DNA of 16,373 bases from Lachnospiraceae bacterium (GTDB taxonomy: Bacteria; Bacillota; Clostridia; Lachnospirales; Lachnospiraceae). Shown here piece by piece: positions 1 through 5,983 of this stretch (its first letter is position 1; every line of letters starts with the position of its first letter). Location of the stretch: positions 1 through 16,373 of the forward strand of contig CAAFVW010000085.1 of assembly GCA_900766575.1 (NCBI GenBank), in the 5' to 3' direction. Below the pieces are notes generated by a model. The model was not told where the DNA came from, searched no databases, and was given only the letters and a program-made list of their open reading frames with translations. Made by a program: the position numbers and the translations under genes.

Positions 1-2
1 AT

Positions 3-140
3 TGTGATGGAATCAGAGAGACAATAAAAAGATATACAGCTATTGTAGAATATGCTTTCTGCGAGATTAATATATCTTCCCTGCTTTCTGAAGAAGAAAT
101 CAATTCGTTTGTTGACTCACTAGAATTTATTTCCAAATAA
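3..140 (+). CDS. C-terminal 45 residues of an unrecognised protein (5' end outside window)
   Basis: The third forward frame is open from the left edge to a TAA at 138-140 and encodes 45 residues ending in LEFISK. The tail is mildly acidic (a run of three Glu near the middle) and shows no motif I can name. Codon choice is more AT-rich than in the genes to the right. The other two forward frames hit stops within the first 30 bases, which supports this one. Short tails of this style are common in small secreted or lipoprotein genes of Firmicutes, but that is only an impression; no function is assigned. No convincing terminator follows it. Confidence 0.5.
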   Translation, partial: CDGIRETIKRYTAIVEYAFCEINISSLLSEEEINSFVDSLEFISK

Positions 141-287
141 TCATTATGTAATTACTGCATCACAAGCTTATTGGCAAGTGATGTGAAATCGGCATTGGAC
201 TACCGGGCATTAGAATACAGATGTGATTTATTTGAGCAAAAGAGTAGCAGGTTATAGAATTTTTAGAAATCCTTCATTTTACTATAA

Positions 288-316
288 TTGTTTTCTGACA
301 GATAAGGTGTTATTAT
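288..316 (+). promoter_or_regulatory. Candidate sigma-A promoter for the HEAT-repeat gene
   Basis: TTGTTT (288-293) and TATTAT (311-316) are separated by 17 bp, about 100 bp upstream of the HEAT-repeat start. An alternative -10, TATAAT at 283-288, lacks a good -35. The 141-417 gap is AT-rich and otherwise holds only a weak inverted repeat (CATCAC at 158-163 with GTGATG at 178-183, no T-run) and a small palindrome at 309-319. In such AT-rich DNA chance matches are likely. Confidence 0.3.
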
Positions 317-417
317 AACATTATCAAGAGAAGCCAATCACCACAGGCAACATATAGTGATGATCCGGAGACGATTTTACCGCCCCCGCGCTGGCAGAAA
401 GAAAGAGGCGCGTGTTT

Positions 418-750
418 ATGGAACAACATGATTTAAGTAAGATCCAGAAATTACAGGAGAAAGGAAAATCCGACAAGATCATCAAATATCTGAGTTCTTC
501 CGATGACACCGTGGTGGTAGCTGCACTGGAAGCTCTGAGCCGGATCAAGGATGAAGACAGTGTCAACAGCATTGCCCACATGATCGACAATCCGGATACG
601 AAGATCCGTATCGAAGCAGCAAAAGCATTAGGCAGCATCGGCACCGAATATGCCAAGACCTATCTGCTGCACAGACTGAATGCAGAACAGGATGAGACCG
701 TGAAGACAGCCATCAAGGAGGCACTTCACACCCTGGCAGAGCATCATTAA
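418..750 (+). CDS. Small HEAT-repeat protein (110 aa)
   Basis: A 110-residue soluble protein made almost entirely of three HEAT/armadillo-like helical pairs: roughly residues 16-42, 47-75 and 78-107. Each has the alternating pattern of a hydrophobic helix, an Asp/Asn-rich turn (SSDDTVV, NPDTKIR, EQDETVK) and an Ala/Leu-rich second helix (AALEALSRI, EAAKALGSI, TAIKEALHTL). Such repeats are protein-binding scaffolds; no enzyme motif is present and the partner is unknown. The start is taken as ATG 418 because AGAGG at 404-408 sits 9 nt upstream; the in-frame GTG at 412 would leave only 3 nt. It is monocistronic, with a strong terminator about 50 bp downstream. A stand-alone three-repeat unit is short for the family, yet the ends look complete, with no sign of frameshift. 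Confidence 0.85.
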   Translation: MEQHDLSKIQKLQEKGKSDKIIKYLSSSDDTVVVAALEALSRIKDEDSVNSIAHMIDNPDTKIRIEAAKALGSIGTEYAKTYLLHRLNAEQDETVKTAIKEALHTLAEHH

Positions 751-801
751 TTCCATTTGCTTTACTCGTAGTTTTTCTACTTATACATTTTCCCTCTTAT
801 T

Positions 802-831
802 GGCGTCCGGGTCATTCCGGGCGCCTTTTTT
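802..831 (+). terminator. Rho-independent terminator after the HEAT-repeat gene
   Basis: A 9-bp stem, GGCGTCCGG (802-810) with CCGGGCGCC (817-825), has one T-G wobble and a 6-nt loop and is followed directly by six T residues (826-831). This is a textbook intrinsic terminator and separates the HEAT-repeat gene from the Spo0A-like gene. Confidence 0.9.
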
Positions 832-867
832 GCGCGAAATTTGGAAAAATCTTGCGATGGGTTCTGC

Positions 868-897
868 TTGAAGCCATAGAGTATATCTATTTATAAT
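868..897 (+). promoter_or_regulatory. Sigma-A-type promoter of the Spo0A-like gene
   Basis: TTGAAG (868-873) and a perfect TATAAT (892-897) with an 18-bp spacer, just after the preceding terminator and about 50 bp before the start codon. I see no good 0A-box (TTTGTCRAA) close to it, so autoregulation by Spo0A is not supported by sequence. Confidence 0.6.
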
Positions 898-944
898 AGA
901 ACGGTACGTGAAAAAAGTAGTTTTGTAGTCATGGAGGTAGTTTA

Positions 945-1472
945 ATGGAAAAATTAAACATTACAACTACAAAGGATAATGAAAAAGTATACAAAATCCT
1001 GGGGGATCTGATGAATGCCAACAAGGAATTCCAAATTATGATCACGGTTCCTTCTACGAAAAATGCCAAAGACAGCACAGTAAAAGCGACAGAAAAAAAG
1101 GAACAGACCCAGGAAGTCATCCATGACTTGGAAAAGGATGTCACGGATATGATCCATGAGATCGGAGTCCCGGCACATATCAAAGGGTATCAGTATCTGC
1201 GGGAAGCTATCATGATGTCGGTGGAGGATCCGGCGATGATCAGTTCCATCACGAAGATCCTGTATCCGACCATCGCCAAGCGTTTCCAGACCACACCCAG
1301 CCGCGTGGAGCGTGCCATCCGTCATGCTATCGAAGTCGCCTGGAGCAGAGGCCGCATGGAGACCCTGGATGCCATGTTCGGCTACACGATCGACACCGGC
1401 AAAGGCAAACCTACCAATTCAGAATTCATCGCACTGATCGCTGACAGAATCCGGCTTTCCTACAGAAACTGA
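945..1472 (+). CDS. Spo0A C-terminal (effector) domain protein lacking the receiver domain
   Basis: This 175-residue protein carries the Spo0A DNA-binding domain at about 66-172. Diagnostic blocks are HEIGVPAHIKGYQYLREAI (71-89), TKILYPTIAKRF (103-114), the recognition-helix segment SRVERAIRHAIEVAWSRG (119-136) and KPTNSEFIALIADRIRL (155-171), all close to the family pattern. Classical Spo0A is about 260 residues with an N-terminal CheY-like receiver carrying the phosphorylated Asp. Here the first 65 residues are a different segment: a short N-terminal region, then a Lys/Thr/Glu-rich linker, with no receiver signature. The start is firm: GGAGG at 933-937, 7 nt before ATG 945, with its own promoter, and no receiver-coding frame lies upstream. 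It should bind 0A-box-like DNA without phosphorylation control. It is probably a paralogue; whether a full Spo0A exists elsewhere cannot be seen. Confidence 0.9.
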   Translation: MEKLNITTTKDNEKVYKILGDLMNANKEFQIMITVPSTKNAKDSTVKATEKKEQTQEVIHDLEKDVTDMIHEIGVPAHIKGYQYLREAIMMSVEDPAMISSITKILYPTIAKRFQTTPSRVERAIRHAIEVAWSRGRMETLDAMFGYTIDTGKGKPTNSEFIALIADRIRLSYRN

Positions 1473-1539
1473 GGAGGACCCGGCAGACTCTAAAAGATTT
1501 GTAAATTATTGCTGCCCTCTTTTCTATGAATCGCAAACA

Positions 1540-1548
1540 TGGTATAAT
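1540..1548 (+). promoter_or_regulatory. Extended -10 promoter element upstream of glgA
   Basis: TGG-TATAAT (1540-1548) is a perfect extended -10; the -35 at the right distance (TTTTCT, 1520-1525, 17-bp spacer) is weak. A second TATAAT at 1613-1618 lies just after the hairpins, with TTGAGT (1592-1597) at a short 15-bp spacing. If the first is used, the leader is about 110 nt and includes both hairpins described separately. The preceding gene ends without a clear terminator (only GGCAG 1482-1486 / CTGCC 1512-1516), so read-through into glgA is possible. Confidence 0.45.
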
Positions 1549-1553
1549 AAAAC

Positions 1554-1613
1554 AAAATCACTTGCTTGCAAGTGTGATTTTGCGAAATGCATTGAGTGAG
1601 CTATGCTCACAAT
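1554..1613 (+). repeat. Two tandem hairpins in the glgA leader
   Basis: Hairpin 1 runs from 1554 to 1581: AAAATCA (1554-1560) with TGATTTT (1575-1581), and CTTGC (1561-1565) with GCAAG (1568-1572), with a 2-nt bulge (TG, 1573-1574). Hairpin 2 is GTGAGC (1596-1601), loop TAT, GCTCAC (1605-1610), with a few extra A-T pairs outside. Hairpin 1 ends in a TTTT run, so it could also act as a weak terminator for the Spo0A-like gene. Hairpin 2 lies between a possible -35 and -10 and could be an operator. Function is not established. Confidence 0.5.
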
Positions 1614-1665
1614 ATAATCAATCTATGTTTTGAAATACAAGCCGTAGCATATGTGGAGGGTTTAC

Positions 1666-3111
1666 ATGAAAAAAATTCTTTTTGCCGCATCGGAAGGCGT
1701 ACCTTTTATCAAGACCGGAGGACTTGCGGATGTCGTAGGATCTTTGCCGAAGTATATTGACAAGGAGTATTTTGATGTAAGAGTGTTTATCCCGAAGTAC
1801 ACCTGTATGAAACAGGAGATGAAGGATAAGCTGAAGTATGTGACACATTTCTACATGGATTTCAACTGGAAGAATGTGTATGTGGGAGTGCTGGAGGCGG
1901 AGGAAGCCGGAGTACACTACTACTTTATTGACAACGAGAGTTATTTCGGAGGTTTCAAACCTTACGGGGATGATCCCAGATATGAGATTGAGAAATATGC
2001 ATATTTCTGCAAGGCAGTGTTGTCTGCACTACCTCTTTTGAATTTCCAGCCGGATCTGATCCATTGCCATGACTGGCAGACCGGTCTGATCCCTGTATAT
2101 CTGAAGGAGCGTTTCCACGGCGGCGATTTTTACCGTAATATTAAGTCTGTCATTACCATACATAACCTGAAGTTCCAGGGCAAATGGGATGTGAAGACGG
2201 TACAGAGTATTACCGGTCTGCCGGAATATTATTTCACTTCTGACAAGCTGGAGGCCTATAAGGATGCGAACCTGCTGAAAGGTGGTATTGTATTCGCGGA
2301 TGCAGTGACTACTGTAAGTGATACGTATGCGGAAGAGATCAAGACCCCGTTCTACGGAGAGGGACTGGACGGTCTTCTTCGTGCCAGAAGCCATGATCTG
2401 CGTGGCATCGTCAACGGCATCGATTATGAAGAGTTCAATCCCGAGACGGATAAAAATATCGTAAAGGCTTATAATACGGTGAATTTCCGTAAAGAAAAAG
2501 TGAAGAATAAGCGTGCCCTGCAGGAAGAACTGGGGCTTCGTGTAGACGATAAGAAGATGATGATTGGTCTGGTGTCCAGACTGACAGATCAGAAAGGCCT
2601 GGATCTGATTGCTTATGTGATGGATGAACTGTGCCAGGATGATATTCAGTTCGTGGTACTGGGCACCGGAGAAGAACGCTACGAGAATATGTTCCGTCAT
2701 TTCGACTGGAAGTACGGAGACAAGGTATCTGCCAATATTTATTATTCGGATGCACTGTCTCACAAGATATATGCGGCATGCGATGCATATCTGATGCCGT
2801 CATTGTTTGAACCCTGCGGACTGAGCCAGCTGATTGCATTACGCTATGGCACAGTGCCTATCGTCAGAGAGACCGGCGGTTTGAAGGATACAGTGCAGCC
2901 GTACAATGAATATGAGAGCACCGGCACAGGATTCAGCTTTACGAATTACAATGCGCATGAGATGCTGAATACTATCCGCTATGCGGAGCATATTTACTAT
3001 GACAGGAAGAGAGAGTGGAACAAGATCGTGGACCGCGCTATGGCCACTGACTATTCCTGGAAAGTATCGGCCAACAAGTATCAGGAGATGTATGACTGGC
3101 TGATCGGATAA
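1666..3111 (+). CDS. glgA: Glycogen synthase (ADP-glucose:alpha-1,4-glucan glucosyltransferase)
   Basis: A 481-residue GT5-family enzyme, the normal length for bacterial GlgA. It transfers glucose from ADP-glucose to the non-reducing end of an alpha-1,4-glucan (glycogen/granulose) in the cytoplasm. The N-terminal Rossmann domain carries the nucleotide-sugar loop KTGGLADVVGSLPK (16-29). The segment DLIHCHDWQTGLIPVYL follows in the first half, and the C-terminal domain has SRLTDQKGLDL and the catalytic EPCGLSQ block starting at Glu382, followed by RETGGLKDTV. ATG 1666 is chosen because GGAGGG (1655-1660) lies 5 nt before it; the upstream in-frame ATG 1651 would place that site inside the gene. 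No glgC, glgB or glgP is adjacent, so the pathway partners must lie elsewhere. A flippase gene follows after 25 nt, probably in the same transcript. Confidence 0.96.
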   Translation: MKKILFAASEGVPFIKTGGLADVVGSLPKYIDKEYFDVRVFIPKYTCMKQEMKDKLKYVTHFYMDFNWKNVYVGVLEAEEAGVHYYFIDNESYFGGFKPYGDDPRYEIEKYAYFCKAVLSALPLLNFQPDLIHCHDWQTGLIPVYLKERFHGGDFYRNIKSVITIHNLKFQGKWDVKTVQSITGLPEYYFTSDKLEAYKDANLLKGGIVFADAVTTVSDTYAEEIKTPFYGEGLDGLLRARSHDLRGIVNGIDYEEFNPETDKNIVKAYNTVNFRKEKVKNKRALQEELGLRVDDKKMMIGLVSRLTDQKGLDLIAYVMDELCQDDIQFVVLGTGEERYENMFRHFDWKYGDKVSANIYYSDALSHKIYAACDAYLMPSLFEPCGLSQLIALRYGTVPIVRETGGLKDTVQPYNEYESTGTGFSFTNYNAHEMLNTIRYAEHIYYDRKREWNKIVDRAMATDYSWKVSANKYQEMYDWLIG

Positions 3112-3136
3112 AGAACTGAAGTAAGGTAAGAATTAT

Positions 3137-4801
3137 ATGGCAGATAAGAACAGTTCCAAGAACAATTTTATCATGCAGGCGGGGATTCTGGCGGCCGCCG
3201 GAATCATAAGCAGAATCATAGGGCTCCTTTACAGGGGCCCTTTACAGAGTGTTATCGGGAATCTCGGACTGGGATATTACCAGTCCGCCTACAATTATTA
3301 CACAATTATTTTGCTGATTTCCTCCTACAGTATTCCTTCGGCCATCTCCAAGGCAATCGCCCAGAAGCTGGGAGAGAAGGAATACCGCAATGCGCACCGA
3401 TTGTTTCATGGGGCAATGATCTATGTACTGGTGGTTGGCGGCATTGCCAGCCTTTTTCTGTTTTTCGGGGCAGGATTGTTCGTATCGGGAGCAGCAGTCA
3501 CGGTCCTTCGGACATTTGCCCCTACGATTTTTGTCTACGGTATTCTGGGAGTTCTCAGAGGGTATTTTCAGGCGCATAAAAGTATGGCGCAGACTTCGGT
3601 ATCACAGATTCTGGAGCAGATTGCCAATGCAGTGGTCAGCGTAGGAGCAGCGTATCTGCTGATTCATATTTTCATGGGCAGTATGGAGATTCCGGAGGAC
3701 CAGGCAGGACAGGTGACGAGAGCAACCTACGGTGCAGTGGGAAGTGCATTAGGAACCGGTGTCGGGGTGCTGGTGGCATTATTGTTCATGGCAGGAATTT
3801 ATGCCCTGAACCGCGGAATGATTTTGCGCAGAGTGCAGCATGACCGGCATGAACATGTAGATTCCTACGGTCAGATATTTAAGACCATTACGATGGTAGT
3901 GACTCCGTTTATTTTAAGTACCGCTGTATATAATCTGAGCAGTACGGTCAATAACAGCATTTACACCAAATGGTATCCGAATCTGCGGGGACTGGATACA
4001 GTATCCATCTATGAAAAGTACGGCATTTTCTCCGGACAGTCTCTGACCATGTCCAATATTCCCATTGCATTTGCTTCCGCGATGGCTTCGGCAATGATTC
4101 CTTCTGTGGCGCAGCTGATGGCAGCACGGGATGTGAAGGGAGCCAGAGAGAAGATCGGTCTGGCGGTGAAGACAACGATGGTGATCTCCATTCCCTGTGC
4201 GGTGGGACTTTTTGTACTGGCGAAGCCGGTGATCAGCCTGTTGTTCACGAATAAAACGGCGGAGGAACTGAACCTCGCCGCAGCGTTGCTGATGACATTA
4301 TCCCTGTCAGTGATTTTCTATGCGTTGTCTACTCTGAACAGTTCTATTTTACAGGGACTGGGGAAGGTAAATATGCCTATTGTAAATGCCGGTATTTCCC
4401 TGATCGTACAGACGGTGGCAGCAGTATTGCTTCTGATGTTCACAAGCCTGGATCTGTACAGTATCGCCATTGCCAATACCTTGTATTCCGGCATGATGTG
4501 TGTGCTGAATCAGTGGGCGGTGCGAAGGGCTGTGGGCTACCGGCAGGAGATCGTCAGAACCTTTGTGATTCCTGCATTTGCTTCAGCATTTATGGGAGCG
4601 GCGGCCTGGGCAATTTATGAAGGAATGTATATGGTGACGAAGTCCATGCGGATCTCTGCCATTCCGGCAATCGTGATCGCTGCTGTAGTCTATTTTGTCA
4701 TGCTGATACTGATGCGGGGCATTACGGAAACAGAGCTTCGCAGCTTCCCGAAGGGATATCTGCTGGTAAAGATAGCAAAGAAGTGTCATTTATTGAAATA
4801 A
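3137..4801 (+). CDS. MOP-superfamily flippase, SpoVB/YtgP (MurJ-like) type
   Basis: A 554-residue polytopic membrane protein with about 14 hydrophobic segments, typical of polysaccharide-biosynthesis exporters of the MOP (MATE/MurJ/Wzx) superfamily. The first helix is about 12-32, and the block RGYFQAHKSMAQTSVSQILE at 141-160 is characteristic of the SpoVB/YtgP branch. B. subtilis YtgP (about 544 aa) acts as a lipid II flippase and SpoVB (about 518 aa) is needed for the spore cortex; the length here is nearer YtgP. The substrate is therefore likely an undecaprenyl-linked peptidoglycan or glycan precursor, but I cannot decide between these roles. The ribosome site is weak (AAGG-like at 3123-3130) before ATG 3137. 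It follows glgA by 25 nt and ends at a bidirectional terminator facing nudC. No truncation is seen. Confidence 0.88.
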   Translation: MADKNSSKNNFIMQAGILAAAGIISRIIGLLYRGPLQSVIGNLGLGYYQSAYNYYTIILLISSYSIPSAISKAIAQKLGEKEYRNAHRLFHGAMIYVLVVGGIASLFLFFGAGLFVSGAAVTVLRTFAPTIFVYGILGVLRGYFQAHKSMAQTSVSQILEQIANAVVSVGAAYLLIHIFMGSMEIPEDQAGQVTRATYGAVGSALGTGVGVLVALLFMAGIYALNRGMILRRVQHDRHEHVDSYGQIFKTITMVVTPFILSTAVYNLSSTVNNSIYTKWYPNLRGLDTVSIYEKYGIFSGQSLTMSNIPIAFASAMASAMIPSVAQLMAARDVKGAREKIGLAVKTTMVISIPCAVGLFVLAKPVISLLFTNKTAEELNLAAALLMTLSLSVIFYALSTLNSSILQGLGKVNMPIVNAGISLIVQTVAAVLLLMFTSLDLYSIAIANTLYSGMMCVLNQWAVRRAVGYRQEIVRTFVIPAFASAFMGAAAWAIYEGMYMVTKSMRISAIPAIVIAAVVYFVMLILMRGITETELRSFPKGYLLVKIAKKCHLLK

Positions 4802-4803
4802 AT

Positions 4804-4841
4804 AAACTGCCTCATGACGATTTGTGGTCAGAGGCAGTTTT
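4804..4841. terminator. Bidirectional terminator between the flippase gene and nudC
   Basis: A 10-bp perfect stem AAACTGCCTC (4804-4813) / GAGGCAGTTT (4831-4840), extended by TGAC (4815-4818) / GTCA (4827-4830) after one bulged A, with an 8-nt loop. TTTT at the 3' side serves the plus strand. The A-rich left flank (with the stem, AAATAAATAAA) gives a U-rich tail for the minus-strand nudC transcript. The position between two convergent genes fits a shared terminator. Confidence 0.85.
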
Positions 4842-4891
4842 GTCATATAGGATAATAGGTAACAGCAGTTGATACAAAGGAAGAGGAACAC

Positions 4892-5794
4892 TTACTGTTG
4901 GGAGAAGGGATCTTTGCCATTTTTGAAGAGGGAGATCATCTCCTGACCGACGCTGATAGTAGAAGGAAGATCCGGCACATCCTTACGGGAGAACCATGCA
5001 GCTTCACCCAGTTCGGATTCCTGTAGGGTAATGGAAGGATCTCCGTCTAATTTTGCAAAAAATCCAATCATGGCAGAATCGCTGAAGGACCAGGGCTGGG
5101 ATTTGTAATAGACCAGATCACTGACTTTTAACCCAACCTCTTCCATGATTTCCCGGCGGGCAGCGCCCTTGAAGGTCTCACCGACTTCCACGAAGCCTGC
5201 CACCAGTGCCCAGTGACGATAGGAACCGCCGGCGTACCGGGTCAGCAGTATCTTATCCTGTGCGGTATCCACGATGGCGATAATGACAGCGGGAGAAATC
5301 TTGGGATATTCGATCTGACCGCATTCCGGGCAGATGCATGCCCGTTCCGTGGTGCTGGGTACGGTCAGATGTCCGCATCGGCCACAGTATTTGCGGTCCA
5401 GACGGAAACGGTTGATCTGGGTAGCGGTAATCCCGGCGAAAGCCAGATATTCCGGTTGGAAATTGCGAAAGACACCGGAAGGGTAAAGATTTTGTTCCGG
5501 AATCATCAAGGCACCGGTGTCCTCTGTGGTTTTCCGGTAAAAAGCCCTGTCGTCAATGGAAAAAAGATATTCACAGTCCAGGAAAAAACGTTCCATGGGC
5601 TGTCGGACCGAAAGCAGCCTGTGGACTTCCTCGAAGGTAGGCAGAGATAATTGCGCTGCATCGGAAGAAGAAATGTTTTTGCCGGGAAGATAGACTTTTT
5701 CCCCGTCAAACAATAAGAGATAATTGGTAGTTTTCGGCTCCTGATTACGGAATTCCGGATAATATTTATGGGGCTCAATTTTGTGTATCATCAT
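4892..5794 (-). CDS. nudC: NAD(+)/NADH diphosphatase NudC (Nudix, zinc-ribbon)
   Basis: A 300-residue Nudix hydrolase of the NudC type, which splits NADH/NAD into NMN(H) and AMP and, in characterised members, removes NAD caps from RNA. The N-terminal half (about 1-130) is the poorly conserved NudC-like domain. A zinc ribbon follows with C137-x2-C140 and C155-x2-C158 (an extra Cys at 153). The Nudix box is complete from G200 to L222 (GFVEVGE, then REIMEEVGL). The NADH-specific motif follows as SQPWSFSDS (232-240), versus the usual SQPWPFPxS, so two prolines are replaced by serine. The start at 5794 is supported by AAGGAG (complement of 5805-5810) 10 nt upstream; a second ATG directly follows. 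It is a single-gene minus-strand unit diverging from the mraY-like operon. Confidence 0.93.
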   Translation of the reverse strand: MMIHKIEPHKYYPEFRNQEPKTTNYLLLFDGEKVYLPGKNISSSDAAQLSLPTFEEVHRLLSVRQPMERFFLDCEYLFSIDDRAFYRKTTEDTGALMIPEQNLYPSGVFRNFQPEYLAFAGITATQINRFRLDRKYCGRCGHLTVPSTTERACICPECGQIEYPKISPAVIIAIVDTAQDKILLTRYAGGSYRHWALVAGFVEVGETFKGAARREIMEEVGLKVSDLVYYKSQPWSFSDSAMIGFFAKLDGDPSITLQESELGEAAWFSRKDVPDLPSTISVGQEMISLFKNGKDPFSQQ

Positions 5795-5844
5795 CAGGGT
5801 ATTTCTCCTTTTAAGGCTATTTTGTGGAAGACAATCATAAGAAT

Positions 5845-5873
5845 ATAGTAGTCCACCACAGAGAAACTGTCAA
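5845..5873 (-). promoter_or_regulatory. Promoter of nudC
   Basis: On the minus strand a perfect TTGACA (complement of 5868-5873) is followed, 17 bp later, by TACTAT (complement of 5845-5850). This is about 50 bp upstream of the nudC start and back-to-back with the promoter for the plus-strand operon. Confidence 0.65.
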
Positions 5874-5888
5874 ATATAAGGAAAGCAT

Positions 5889-5917
5889 TTGAGATTCCCG
5901 GATATATGTGTTAGAAT
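5889..5917 (+). promoter_or_regulatory. Promoter of the mraY-like operon
   Basis: TTGAGA (5889-5894), a 17-bp spacer, and TAGAAT (5912-5917) with a TGn extension at 5909-5911. The predicted start is near 5924, giving a leader of about 60 nt before ATG 5984. It lies only about 15 bp from the -35 of the divergent nudC promoter, so the two may share a regulator or compete. Confidence 0.65.
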
Positions 5918-5983
5918 CAGACTTATCAGAAAATACAGCATGGGGCATTGAAAAATGCATCTCATGTGGAAACGAGGGATAGT

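Noticed and set aside
158..183. Inverted repeat CATCAC / GTGATG as a terminator for the first gene
   Set aside because: It has only 6 bp, a 14-nt loop and no T-run.
945..1140. Degenerate receiver domain at the N-terminus of the Spo0A-like protein
   Set aside because: About 65 residues is far too short for a receiver (about 120), and no Asp pocket, Thr/Ser switch or Lys signature is present.
1651..1665. Upstream ATG for GlgA
   Set aside because: The best ribosome site (GGAGGG, 1655-1660) would be inside the gene, and GlgA proteins begin like the MKKILF segment at 1666.
5948..5983. TTG start extending the MraY-like protein by 12 residues
   Set aside because: There is no good ribosome site before it, while GAGGG lies 5 nt before ATG 5984 and gives the normal family length.
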